Source: Bacteroidales bacterium
GTDB taxonomy: Bacteria; Bacteroidota; Bacteroidia; Bacteroidales; F082
NCBI GenBank assembly: GCA_023229245.1
Contig: JALNZU010000054.1
Coordinates: 1-15,408, forward strand
Length of the DNA stretch: 15,408 bases
Direction of reading: 5' to 3'
Shown: in pieces, positions 1 through 8,575 of the stretch
Numbering within the stretch: position 1 is the first letter of the stretch
Layout: each line of letters begins with the position of its first letter
Notes under the pieces: model-generated
Told to the model about the DNA's origin: nothing
Databases searched by the model: none
Seen by the model: the letters and a program-made list of their open reading frames with translations, nothing else
Made by a program: the position numbers and the translations under genes

Positions 1-1031
1 TCGTCGAACCATTGAGTGCTCAGGTCATGGTCGGCTATCAATTGTTTGATCACTCCTATGGACTGTGCTGCAAAGGCTTCGTTTAGTTCAAGCACTTCCA
101 TATCGCTAAGCTTGAGCTTGGCTTTATGCAATGCTTTTGCGATGGCTGGTACAGGCCCCATTCCCATGATAGCCGGATCTACTCCGCCTTGTCCAACGGC
201 TATGATCTCGACTAATGGCGTTAATCCGAACTCTTTAACTGCCTCTTCGGAAGCTACCAACACAAATGAGGCTCCGTCGTTGATGCCCGAAGCATTACCC
301 GCTGTTACTGTACCGTCTTTTTTAAAGGCCGGACGTAGTTTAGCTAATTTTTCCGGTGAAGTAGTACGATTAATATATTCGTCCGTATCGAAAATATAAG
401 TCTCACGTCGGGTAGCTATCTCTACCGGAACGATCTCATCTTTAAATTTTCCTTCATCCGAAGCTTGTGCCGCTTTTTGTTGTGAAGAAAAAGCAAACGC
501 ATCTTGCTCTTCACGGGTGATCTGATATTTTTCGGCTATGTTCTCGGCTGTGATACCCATATGGTAATCGTTGATGGCATCGGTCAGCCCATCAATAATC
601 ATATGGTCAATAGCTTTGATATCTCCCATTTTGATGCCGTTGCGTATAGAGGCTGGAAGCAGAAAAGGTGCTCCCGACATGGTTTCAGTTCCACCTGCCA
701 TGATCAGCCTGGCTTCACCTGCTTTGATATTATTTACAGCGGTGATGATAGATTTCATCCCACTGCCGCATATCATATTCAAGCCCCAGGCCGGCACCTG
801 ATCAGGTATGCCTGCTTTTATGGCAGCCTGACGGGCTATACCTTGCTTCTGACCTGCCATGAGGATATTACCTACTATGACTTCATCAATAGCAGCCGGA
901 TCAATACCGGTCTGGCTAAGAATGTCTTTGAGCACAATAGCGGCCATATCGGCTGCCGACATAGCAGATAGGCTACCACCAAACTTTCCGATCGCAGTAC
1001 GTTTTGCAGCTACAATAAATACTTTACTCAT
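1..1031 (-). CDS. Acetyl-CoA C-acetyltransferase (thiolase), C-terminus cut by window edge
   Basis: Predicted cytosolic thiolase that interconverts acetoacetyl-CoA plus CoA with two acetyl-CoA. The frame starts at ATG 1031 (MSKVFIVAAKRTAIG, a typical family N-terminus) and runs open to base 1, giving 343 codons of the roughly 390 usual. The acylated cysteine is seen as Cys88 in NMICGSG, and the NEAFAAQ motif lies near the visible end. The C-terminal histidine and second cysteine motifs fall outside the window. It is the last visible gene of the lysine operon, 164 bp downstream of kamE. There it fits the disposal of acetoacetate (after CoA transfer) as acetyl-CoA; it could also run in the synthetic direction towards butyrate. 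The family call is firm; the exact substrate and the atoB-type name are inferred. Confidence 0.93.
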   Translation of the reverse strand, partial: MSKVFIVAAKRTAIGKFGGSLSAMSAADMAAIVLKDILSQTGIDPAAIDEVIVGNILMAGQKQGIARQAAIKAGIPDQVPAWGLNMICGSGMKSIITAVNNIKAGEARLIMAGGTETMSGAPFLLPASIRNGIKMGDIKAIDHMIIDGLTDAINDYHMGITAENIAEKYQITREEQDAFAFSSQQKAAQASDEGKFKDEIVPVEIATRRETYIFDTDEYINRTTSPEKLAKLRPAFKKDGTVTAGNASGINDGASFVLVASEEAVKEFGLTPLVEIIAVGQGGVDPAIMGMGPVPAIAKALHKAKLKLSDMEVLELNEAFAAQSIGVIKQLIADHDLSTQWFD

Positions 1032-1195
1032 AATGTTTCTTTTTTGTTGACCCAAGGGTCGGTAAATACTGATTTTATTATTTGATAACAATTTGTCGTA
1101 TTGGAATGTTTTTCAACTTCTACCCGGCCTGTCCTTGTACATGACATATGGGGTATGGCTTAGTTCAAAGTGGAGATACATTTTTTCTATTGTTT

Positions 1196-1987
1196 TTAGC
1201 TCTGATGTATTCGTCTGTTCATTTCTTCGGCTATAAAGGATGCCACATCATCGGCATATGAGTTCATGCTGAACCCGGCGTCATAGCCTAATTCTTTAGC
1301 TAATTCGTGTGAAATTCTGGGGCCACCACAGATCAGTATCACTTTATGCCTTAGGTTTTCGGCTTCCAGCATTTCAACCAATTCGGTGAGGTTTTTTATA
1401 TGGATGTCTTTCTGTGTAACTGTTTGAGATACTAATAGCACATCGGCTTTGACTTCAATAGCTTTTGCGATGAAATCTTCATTAGGTATCTGGCTTCCCA
1501 GGTTGAGGGCTTCAAACATGTCGTAGCGCTCCAAACCAAAATGTCCGGCATAGCCTTTCATATTCATTATAGCATCTATACCTACGGTATGGGCATCGGT
1601 ACCTGTACTGGCTCCTATCACGGTGATCCTGCGTCCTATATTTCTTTTGATATAGGTATCGGTTTCTTCCATTGTCATCACTGCCGATTCAACCTTGGGT
1701 ACGGAGATCTTAGTATAATCTACTGTATGGGTTGAGTCGCCGTAGCACACAAAAAACGTAAACCCTTCAGTTAGTTCTTTGTAATATACTATTTGGGGGT
1801 TGTCGAATCCCATTTTTCTCATCAGTTGCTTGGCAGCTTCTATAGATTCGTCTTTGCAAGGCAGGGGCAAGGTAAAGCTCAACTGCACTTTTCCGTCGTT
1901 CAGTGTATCACCGTAGGGTTTAACTTGTGTCAGATCAAGGGTCTTGCTGACAGATTCCGGCTGTATATCAATTAACTCGTTTTTCAT
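1196..1987 (-). CDS. kamE: Lysine 5,6-aminomutase beta subunit (B12-binding)
   Basis: Small subunit of the adenosylcobalamin- and PLP-dependent mutase that moves the terminal amino group of beta-lysine from C6 to C5, giving 3,5-diaminohexanoate. The 263 residues match the family length. Residues 1-110 form the N-terminal dimerisation part; the Rossmann-like cobalamin domain follows. The base-off B12 signature DAHTVG is at 131-136, with cobalt-ligand His133. Lys144, in MNMKG, sits exactly where I recall the PLP-binding lysine of the Clostridium sticklandii enzyme. The later parts of the B12 fold appear as LLVSQT (184-189) and ICGGPR (219-224). Its ATG overlaps the kamD stop codon by 4 bp (ATGA), so translation is probably coupled, as expected for subunits of one complex. 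Confidence 0.97.
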   Translation of the reverse strand: MKNELIDIQPESVSKTLDLTQVKPYGDTLNDGKVQLSFTLPLPCKDESIEAAKQLMRKMGFDNPQIVYYKELTEGFTFFVCYGDSTHTVDYTKISVPKVESAVMTMEETDTYIKRNIGRRITVIGASTGTDAHTVGIDAIMNMKGYAGHFGLERYDMFEALNLGSQIPNEDFIAKAIEVKADVLLVSQTVTQKDIHIKNLTELVEMLEAENLRHKVILICGGPRISHELAKELGYDAGFSMNSYADDVASFIAEEMNRRIHQS

Positions 1988-3546
1988 ATGTTGGTTTCTC
2001 CTTTCATGTATGCAATAAAGGGATTGTTATATTCTGTGGCTTTCATTACAACGCCTTCTAATCCTTTCCCACCTGTTTTTGATCGTTTCACATCTCCAAA
2101 TATTCCTTTTTCTAAGGCCATGAACAAGCCTTCTCGTTCGATGCGTTCTAAGAGTTCAATAGCCTCGTCCAATACCTGTTGTGCCCGTTTACGAATTATT
2201 CCGTCTTTTTTAAACTCTACTTCATCTCCAATGTTTTTCATATTGTTAAAGATATATCGGGCATTTTCGATGGCTATATATCTGTCACTCATAAAAGGAG
2301 TATGAACCGCTTCTGTCATCATTCCTAAGAGTTGTATCCCTTGCCCTGTCCAGATGGAGATTTGGTTAAACAACGCATTTTGTATTTGCCCTTTGAATAT
2401 GTTTCCGGTCATAAATTTGGTCGGTGGCATATATTTTAGTGTAGCTTTTGGAAATATTTCACGTGTCATCTGTGCTTGAGCTAACTCGTATAAAAATCCG
2501 TTTTTCAGTTCTGGGTTCATCTCGAATGCATGTCCTAAGCCCATTTGCTCTTCCGGTAGGCCTGCCAACAAGGCCAGCTGCTCGTTGATCAGATCACTTG
2601 CCAACACTGTTCTGGCTTCTTCAAAGGCATCGGCTGTGGTTAGGTAGTTATCCTCGCCTGTGTTGATGATGACCCCGGCAAAGGCATTGATTACCCTTGA
2701 AAAATACTGGTCAATCAGGGTGCGTTGCATATTGATATCTCTGAACAGTATCCCATACAATGCATCGTTGAGCATCACATCCAGACCTTCAAGGGCTCCC
2801 ATGACGGCTATCTCCGGCATACAAAGTCCTGAACAATAGTTACACAGTCGTATGTATCGCCCAACTTCTTTGCTTACTTTGTTGAGTGCTGTGCGCATGA
2901 TACGGAAGTTCTCCTGAGTTGCGTAGGTGCCTCCGAATCCTTCGGTAGTAGCTCCATACGGCACATAATCCAACAGGCTTTGTCCGGTAGTACGGATCAC
3001 CGCTATGATGTCGGCACCCTGACGGGCTGCTGCTTCAGCCTGAGTAACGTCTTCATAAATATTACCGGTAGCTACTATGACATATATATAAGGCTTGTTT
3101 CCTTCACCAAGAGTTTCGATGTATCTCTGCCTGTTTTGACGGTTTGTAATGATACGTTCGAGGGCTTGTCGGATGTAGGGTTGTAGTGCGTGCTCGCGTG
3201 TTGCTGCCGGATACACATTGATACGAGTAAAATCAAAGTTGCCCTGAGCCGTTTGCTCGGCAATTTCCTGCGGACTTAAACCGGTTTCCACCATTGCATT
3301 ACTAAGATGAAACAGTACACCTTGGTTGAGTACGCCTCTTTCTTTCAGGGTATCTACTACTACATTGGGTAGTGGTATTCCGTGGGTGTCAATGCTGTCA
3401 ATTCCTAACAGACGACATAATGTACGTTCAACAGCTACGGTGGTATAGCCTTCTACAAACTGCTGTACAGGGAGCGCTATCTGTTGAGCCAATTGTCTGG
3501 CCCGTCCTATTTTCTCAACGTCTAATCCTAATTTACTTTTTTGCAT
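1984..3546 (-). CDS. kamD: Lysine 5,6-aminomutase alpha subunit
   Basis: Large TIM-barrel subunit of the B12/PLP mutase acting on beta-lysine (or D-lysine); it forms the active-site chamber that closes over the KamE cofactors. It has 520 residues, close to the usual 516-520. Residues that I recall as PLP/substrate contacts in the Clostridium enzyme (Arg184, Ser189, Tyr263, Asn299) appear one position later here: Arg185 and Ser190 in VIRTTGQS, Tyr264 in NDALYG and Asn300 in TGEDN. The glycine-rich stretch GATTEGFGGTYATQENF (198-214) is typical of the family. The gene starts 5 bp after the kamC stop and overlaps kamE by 4 bp, so reactivase genes and both mutase subunits are co-transcribed. Confidence 0.97.
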   Translation of the reverse strand: MQKSKLGLDVEKIGRARQLAQQIALPVQQFVEGYTTVAVERTLCRLLGIDSIDTHGIPLPNVVVDTLKERGVLNQGVLFHLSNAMVETGLSPQEIAEQTAQGNFDFTRINVYPAATREHALQPYIRQALERIITNRQNRQRYIETLGEGNKPYIYVIVATGNIYEDVTQAEAAARQGADIIAVIRTTGQSLLDYVPYGATTEGFGGTYATQENFRIMRTALNKVSKEVGRYIRLCNYCSGLCMPEIAVMGALEGLDVMLNDALYGILFRDINMQRTLIDQYFSRVINAFAGVIINTGEDNYLTTADAFEEARTVLASDLINEQLALLAGLPEEQMGLGHAFEMNPELKNGFLYELAQAQMTREIFPKATLKYMPPTKFMTGNIFKGQIQNALFNQISIWTGQGIQLLGMMTEAVHTPFMSDRYIAIENARYIFNNMKNIGDEVEFKKDGIIRKRAQQVLDEAIELLERIEREGLFMALEKGIFGDVKRSKTGGKGLEGVVMKATEYNNPFIAYMKGETNI

Positions 3547-3551
3547 ACGTA

Positions 3552-4964
3552 TTATGTGCTTGGTTCTATTTCTGTTTCGTTGCGCCCGGCGTAAAAACGG
3601 GCAAGGGAAATCAATTCTTCATCTAATCCCAACAACCGGGCTATTTGAATGGCCTCGCGTGGAGCTTCGTTGCTGCGGTGCTCCATGAGCGAATAGTCCA
3701 TATATCGGTTGATGGTATCTATAGTAATAGCAGATATGGTCTCTGGAATTTTTAATCCTTTGATACGAAGTTTGCGGCAGCTTGATTGTATCTTGCTGTA
3801 ATGAGTGGTGATCAGGCTGCGTACGCGGTGTTTTTCTAACAAGTCAATCAATGCGTTGGCTATAGCAAGACCTTCGTGCGGATTGGTAGTTCGGGCAGGC
3901 TCGTCTATCAGCACTAACATTTTTTTTCCTTCTTTGATGGCTGATAAAACCGATTGTAGCCTGACTATTTCGGCCGCAAAAGATGATAACCCGGTCAGTT
4001 CCGACTGCTCGTCATCAAATGCAGTTCGTATGACATCAACCGGTACTATATCTGCTTTGGCTGCCGCTACAAAAAAACCGAACTGTAGCAGATACTGATT
4101 AAGGGCTATAGTTTTCAGCAGCACCGTCTTGCCCGCCATATTGGCTCCGGTGATCAGGCAAGGAGCGTCGAACAGTTGTATGTCCCAGGGATGAAACCTC
4201 TGATTTTTCTTTTGTAATATTTCTTTTATCCCGGGATGAAACAGCCCTTCGTACTGAGTTATATCAGATGCGATTTGCGGGCGGACCAGGCCTGATTCGA
4301 GAGCTAAACCTGCACGGGCTAAAGTAAAATCAAGGGTAGCCACTGCTTCCCAGGCCTGCATAAGATCGGAGCTGTAGCTGTGCAGGTTTTTTGATAATCT
4401 TTGACGAATACGGTCTTCCAAATTCAGGCATTGCTCACGAAGTAGTTGTGCTTCATCGGATTGCTCATCCTCAAGAGCTTTATATTGTCTTCTTGCCTCA
4501 GCTAATAGCGGATCATATGCCGAATAGATAAAAAAGTGGGCTGTACGGTTCGATTCAGGGTCAAGCAGTTCAATCACTTTGTTCAGATCTGGAACAGCAA
4601 TATATTGGCACGATAAGGTGTCAAGTTGGGTAGTTATCTCTTCGCAAAGCAATGCAAAGCGTTTTATCTCAAACAGTTCGATCTCGTCCATTATATGTTT
4701 CTGAACAAGCGCATTCAGACTGTTTTGGATATAGTGTATCTGCATCAAGGTCTGCTGTATAGCAGTTATGGGCTTTTCGAACTGAGGATTGAGTAGAAAG
4801 CCATACATTTCCTCCACCTTATCCAATTCCTCCTTGATGTCTTTGGCCTTAGTCATAAAAGTTTGTGAGAGCATCCGTTTGCGTCCGGCTGATGAACGCA
4901 GTGGAAGCAGTTCGGTGATGTGTTTGATTCCGTTGTACTGTGGAATGATATCGGCTAAGATCAT
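3552..4964 (-). CDS. kamC: MutS-like ATPase, probable lysine 5,6-aminomutase reactivase subunit KamC
   Basis: A 470-residue protein with the ATPase domain of MutS but without the mismatch-recognition and connector domains. The N-terminal half (about 30-235) is mostly helical, like the MutS core/lever region. Walker A is TGANMAGKT (272-280), the composite-site segment DEQSELTGLSSFAAE lies at about 318-332, Walker B is MLVLIDE (349-355), and the histidine switch is TTH (386-388). It lies between kamB and kamD with gaps of only 5-6 bp. Lysine-fermentation loci carry this MutS homologue routinely, and current family naming treats KamB/KamC as the reactivase that frees the B12 mutase from damaged cofactor. 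That role is recalled and context-based; the ATPase fold is seen directly. A role in DNA repair is unlikely given this setting. Confidence 0.85.
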   Translation of the reverse strand: MILADIIPQYNGIKHITELLPLRSSAGRKRMLSQTFMTKAKDIKEELDKVEEMYGFLLNPQFEKPITAIQQTLMQIHYIQNSLNALVQKHIMDEIELFEIKRFALLCEEITTQLDTLSCQYIAVPDLNKVIELLDPESNRTAHFFIYSAYDPLLAEARRQYKALEDEQSDEAQLLREQCLNLEDRIRQRLSKNLHSYSSDLMQAWEAVATLDFTLARAGLALESGLVRPQIASDITQYEGLFHPGIKEILQKKNQRFHPWDIQLFDAPCLITGANMAGKTVLLKTIALNQYLLQFGFFVAAAKADIVPVDVIRTAFDDEQSELTGLSSFAAEIVRLQSVLSAIKEGKKMLVLIDEPARTTNPHEGLAIANALIDLLEKHRVRSLITTHYSKIQSSCRKLRIKGLKIPETISAITIDTINRYMDYSLMEHRSNEAPREAIQIARLLGLDEELISLARFYAGRNETEIEPST

Positions 4965-4970
4965 ATGGCA

Positions 4971-5978
4971 TCAAAGGTTAAAGAGGTCATAAACCGGGAT
5001 CTGTAGTGTTGCCTGCATTTGTTCACGTAGCTTCACCGAGTCAAGTATATATCCTTTTGGTGAAACAGGATTGACGCATAGAGCAATCAGCTTGGTCTGC
5101 AAAAGTACGTTAATTTGCCCGCCACTTTTTGTAAAGGCCTGATAGCTTTGATGGTCGGCAAAGATTTTAGAGAAGTCGCGTGCGATCAGACGGGTTTTAC
5201 CAATATTGGGTTGCATCCGCAGTGTGTTGAGTAGTCGGGAAGTGATAGCACCACTCGCATAGATTGTATGTCCGTGTTGGAAGAGTTCTTCTTTGTTGGC
5301 ATCTAATGTGAAAGCTGATTGGAAAGGCAGCTCATGCATTTGTCCGTATTCATCTACTGCCCAGACGCCATGTGTTTGTTGAAGCATTTTTTCGCTTAAT
5401 GGGTTATCCCATAGTGGCAGTTGGATTAATTCGTACAGAAATGCTGTTTTAGATACTAAGGTGTTGATGTTTGCCGACAATGCAGCTCCTGTGGTCAGTA
5501 TCATAGCTTGTGTTATGGCGGGCGATCCGGGGCTTTGCCTTGAGAGAGCTCCATCTACAAGCGTTGTATCTATCTGGTAAAGCTGCATTTGGTCAATCAG
5601 CTTTTTGAGCCATATGGTATCGCTGGGGCCGGAGAGCAGTACTTTTCCTCTCCCTTTAACTCTAGCTGTGATTAACCTGCCAAGTGAAGTACGCTGTTGG
5701 CTTATATCTAGTATTTCTGCATCTAATTTCTTAGTTCGGAAATGAGCTTCAGTAGTAACGAATATAGTCCCTTCCGACAAAAAGATCTCTGGTTTTGGAG
5801 TTAGAGTAACCTGATCTATACCTTCGCCGTCTAAGCCGATAGAAGTTACAGCCAACCGATGCCCTGAGCCATCAAGTCGTCTTAAAATATGTTTCAGACA
5901 CTCGGTTTTACCGGTGTTCTTTTCCGTTCCAATGATGGAGACGCTTGTATGTTTTATGAGATCATCTACAAAAGGCAT
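4971..5978 (-). CDS. kamB: P-loop protein, probable lysine 5,6-aminomutase reactivase subunit KamB
   Basis: A 335-residue protein with an N-terminal P-loop, GTEKNTGKT (17-25), preceded by a hydrophobic strand (VSIIG). A later strand ending in an acidic residue (TTLVDGALSR, about 138-147) may serve as the Walker B/switch region. The rest has no motif I recognise; no signal peptide or membrane segment is evident, so it should be cytosolic. It is co-directional with kamC, 6 bp apart, in the kamA-kamB-kamC-kamD-kamE order known from lysine fermenters. The likely job is to work with KamC in ATP-dependent reactivation of KamDE. The nucleotide-binding assignment is good; the functional assignment rests on conserved neighbourhood and family naming. 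The 110-bp gap upstream, to kamA, contains GTATC/GATAC repeats. Confidence 0.8.
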   Translation of the reverse strand: MPFVDDLIKHTSVSIIGTEKNTGKTECLKHILRRLDGSGHRLAVTSIGLDGEGIDQVTLTPKPEIFLSEGTIFVTTEAHFRTKKLDAEILDISQQRTSLGRLITARVKGRGKVLLSGPSDTIWLKKLIDQMQLYQIDTTLVDGALSRQSPGSPAITQAMILTTGAALSANINTLVSKTAFLYELIQLPLWDNPLSEKMLQQTHGVWAVDEYGQMHELPFQSAFTLDANKEELFQHGHTIYASGAITSRLLNTLRMQPNIGKTRLIARDFSKIFADHQSYQAFTKSGGQINVLLQTKLIALCVNPVSPKGYILDSVKLREQMQATLQIPVYDLFNL

Positions 5979-6009
5979 TTGATGAGGTCAATACGCCATA
6001 ATAATTATG

Positions 6010-6083
6010 TGAGTATCTGTTTACTAGTATATTGAGTATCTGATACAGTCGATAGTTTTCAATTCTTTTGACTAAAACGTATC
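6010..6083. repeat. GTATC/GATAC repeat cluster in the kamA-kamB gap
   Basis: TGAGTATCTG occurs twice (6010-6019 and 6033-6042, 23 bp start to start). The second copy runs into a perfect 11-bp palindrome, GTATC-T-GATAC (6036-6046). Another GTATC lies at 6079-6083. Together they fill much of the 110-bp gap. They could bind a regulator or form small RNA hairpins that tune mRNA processing between kamA and kamB; the sequence does not decide between these. Confidence 0.5.
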
Positions 6084-6088
6084 AGGTT

Positions 6089-7366
6089 TTACTCAGAAAA
6101 CTTTTCAACCGGAGTCAGTAGTGTTTCATTTTTACGGGCTTTTCTACTAAGTTCAGCCGGTTCTAATGAAAGTTTTTTCCCTGCCAGCAAAGACGACACA
6201 CCTTCTGTTTGTTGTTCTGTACAGTCTTTACAATGGCATATGTTGTCGTAATCAGTGGGCTGGGTGTATGTAGTGATCACGCCTTCAAAGTTACGTAATG
6301 CTACCTTTTCGGGACTTTGTGAGACGAGATAAGTAGGCATCACGGGTATTTTCCCGCCACCTCCGGGTGCATCAACCACAAATGTAGGTACGGCATATCC
6401 TGAGGTATGACCTCTCAATCCTTCAATAATCTCAATACCTTTTGATACGGGAGTACGGAAATGTTCTAATCCCATTGATAAGTCGCACTGATAGATATAA
6501 TAAGGTCGTACGCGTATTTTCACTAATCCGTGTACTAATCGCTTCATCACATGTACGCAGTCGTTGACGCCGCGTAGCAGCACACTCTGGTTACCGACAG
6601 GGATACCTGCATTGGCCATTTTTTCACAGGCTAATGTGGATTCGGCTGTGATTTCGTTGGGATGGTTAAAATGGGTATTCAGCCAGATAGGATGATATTT
6701 TTTGAGCATATCCACCAATTTATCGGTGACACGTTGTGGCATCACAACGGGCACACGGGTTCCAATCCGTATGATTTCCACATGAGGTATTTCCCTTAGT
6801 CTTTGGATAATGGATTCCAACATTTTATCGTTTACCATCAGGGCGTCGCCGCCTGACAGAAGCACGTCGCGCACTTGTGGCGTGCGTGCGATATAGTCGA
6901 TACCGGCTTGTATTCTGTGTGAGGGTGAGGCATGGTCTGTTTGCCCGGCGAAGCGTCTGCGTGTGCAATGCCGGCAATACATCGAGCACATATCTGTTAT
7001 CAGGAACAGCACCCTGTCGGGATAGCGATGCGTCAGTCCGGGAACGGGGGCATCTTCATCTTCGTGCAGCGGATCAAGCAGATCGGCAGCCGAGATAAGG
7101 GTTTCGCTACCCGATGGGATAGCTTGTTTACGAACCGGATCGTGTGAATCATCGGGATCAATCAGCGAAAGGTAATATGGCGTGATAGCCATACGTAAGG
7201 TCTGCAGTGATTTTTTGACACCTTCTTCTTCAGTAGGAGTAAGTTCTATGTATTGTTTTAACTGGTCAAGTGTCTCAATCCTGTTTTTTACCTGCCATTT
7301 CCAATCGTTCCACTGTTCATCACTTACCTCGGGAAACAGCAGTTGTCTTCTTTGATTTGTTGACAT
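6089..7366 (-). CDS. kamA: Lysine 2,3-aminomutase (radical SAM, PLP)
   Basis: Converts L-lysine to L-beta-lysine, the first step of the pathway, using S-adenosylmethionine, a 4Fe-4S cluster and PLP. Starting at ATG 7366 (MSTNQRRQLLFPEV) the protein has 425 residues. The cluster cysteines are 127, 131 and 134 (CSMYCRHC). The PLP lysine is Lys339 in APGGGGK. Likely zinc ligands are Cys270 (NDC) and the C-terminal CHCKDC (377, 379, 382). An in-frame ATG at 7390 would add eight residues (MCELKLYT) and has an AGGG about 5 nt upstream. I prefer 7366 because known family members begin about there and the extra residues look non-family. Expected to be oxygen-sensitive and cytosolic. kdd lies upstream and kamB downstream. 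Confidence 0.96.
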   Translation of the reverse strand: MSTNQRRQLLFPEVSDEQWNDWKWQVKNRIETLDQLKQYIELTPTEEEGVKKSLQTLRMAITPYYLSLIDPDDSHDPVRKQAIPSGSETLISAADLLDPLHEDEDAPVPGLTHRYPDRVLFLITDMCSMYCRHCTRRRFAGQTDHASPSHRIQAGIDYIARTPQVRDVLLSGGDALMVNDKMLESIIQRLREIPHVEIIRIGTRVPVVMPQRVTDKLVDMLKKYHPIWLNTHFNHPNEITAESTLACEKMANAGIPVGNQSVLLRGVNDCVHVMKRLVHGLVKIRVRPYYIYQCDLSMGLEHFRTPVSKGIEIIEGLRGHTSGYAVPTFVVDAPGGGGKIPVMPTYLVSQSPEKVALRNFEGVITTYTQPTDYDNICHCKDCTEQQTEGVSSLLAGKKLSLEPAELSRKARKNETLLTPVEKFSE

Positions 7367-7437
7367 AGTATAAAGTTTTAATTCACACATAGCCCTGAGG
7401 GAGCTACGCCCCCTATATCAGGCCTATGTGTTTGGTT

Positions 7438-8478
7438 TTATGCATATAGTTCGGTGAAAATATTTCGTAATTTCTCGCTTTCTCTCAGTAGCTCAAGGGT
7501 GATCTCGGCATGTCCTCTAGTATAGCCGTTACCTACTATCATAGTTACATCGCTTCCTACGCCTTCGGCTCCTAATGCAGCTTTGGTGAAGCTGGTAGCC
7601 ATAGAAAAGAAATACACTAACCCGCTGTCTTTGGTGATCAGTATGCTGGTCATCTCGGTATCGGGTATGTTCACATTATTGATGGTTACATCGGCCATTT
7701 GTCCGTCAGTAAGCTTGGCAACCTTTTCCATGACAGCTACGGGCTGGGTAGCGTTGGCAGGGAATACATGATCGCAGAAGCCAAGGTTCATCAGGCGGTT
7801 GGTGCTTTTTTCGCTATGGGTGATACCTATCACTTTACCGGTTACTCCGGCTCTTTTTTTAGCTTCGTAGCAGCAGAGCATACCTGATTTACCACCTGCT
7901 CCAATAATAACCACTGTATCGCCAGGTTTCACAAGCTTAGCTGTCTGGGCGGGAGCACCTGCAACATCTAATGCGGATAAGGCTAATTTTTCGGGCAGGT
8001 CATCCGGTATTTTAGCGTATATACCGCTTTCAAACAATATGGCTTTGCCGTCTATGTCCACCTGATCCACATCTTTTCGTATTTCTTTGATCTTGTCGAT
8101 CCGAAGCGGGGTGAGTGACAGGGAAACTAAAGTAGCTATCTTATCGCCTGCTTTCAGATCAATCTTGCCTTCAAGGGCTGAGCCAATCTTCTCTACCTGT
8201 CCTAAGAGCATGCCTCCTGATCCGGTTACAGGGTTTCGGTGTTTGCCTTGCTTATCGACTATGTCGAACATGATCTCTTTTATTTTTTCATCATCGCCAC
8301 CAGCTTGTTCCTTGATTTGTGTGAAGCTGGCCGAATCAACGTTTAAGGTGATCACATCTATCAGGATCTCGTTGTCGTACAACACATCCATATTGTTGTC
8401 AAGCTTGTTGGCCGGTTGAGGCAGCACTCCTTGCGGCTCTAATACGCGGTGCAGGCCGTATCTGTTTCCTTTTTTCAT
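7438..8478 (-). CDS. kdd: L-erythro-3,5-diaminohexanoate dehydrogenase
   Basis: NAD(P)-dependent oxidative deamination of 3,5-diaminohexanoate to 5-amino-3-oxohexanoate, releasing the first ammonia of lysine fermentation. It has 346 residues. The N-terminal part (1-180) resembles the catalytic half of zinc-free medium-chain dehydrogenases. The nucleotide-binding fold follows, with VVIIGAGGKSG at 189-199 (glycine-rich turn GAGGKSG). The start MKKGNRYGLHRVLEPQG matches the family N-terminus. It follows kce (97-bp gap) and precedes kamA, the order expected in lysine-fermentation clusters. The identification rests on overall recognition of the family plus context and is firm. Confidence 0.93.
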   Translation of the reverse strand: MKKGNRYGLHRVLEPQGVLPQPANKLDNNMDVLYDNEILIDVITLNVDSASFTQIKEQAGGDDEKIKEIMFDIVDKQGKHRNPVTGSGGMLLGQVEKIGSALEGKIDLKAGDKIATLVSLSLTPLRIDKIKEIRKDVDQVDIDGKAILFESGIYAKIPDDLPEKLALSALDVAGAPAQTAKLVKPGDTVVIIGAGGKSGMLCCYEAKKRAGVTGKVIGITHSEKSTNRLMNLGFCDHVFPANATQPVAVMEKVAKLTDGQMADVTINNVNIPDTEMTSILITKDSGLVYFFSMATSFTKAALGAEGVGSDVTMIVGNGYTRGHAEITLELLRESEKLRNIFTELYA

Positions 8479-8575
8479 AGAAATATTTTTAGTAAGAATT
8501 AGGTTTTGATTCTATTCAAACCGTAAGCAAAAACGAGTTTATGCTTTATGGTTTAATGAATATCCGGTATATGGC

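Noticed and set aside
504..971. Plus-strand frame of 155 codons opposite the thiolase
   Set aside because: The minus strand encodes an unmistakable thiolase across the whole interval; this is a shadow frame.
1049..1060. GACCC-AA-GGGTC as a regulatory hairpin before the thiolase
   Set aside because: Arms of 5 bp around a 2-nt loop cannot fold well as a hairpin, and no second copy was found; probably chance.
7367..7390. Upstream ATG as the true kamA start
   Set aside because: It would add eight residues not expected for the family; the ATG at 7366 matches the usual N-terminus, although an AGGG before 7390 keeps the alternative possible.
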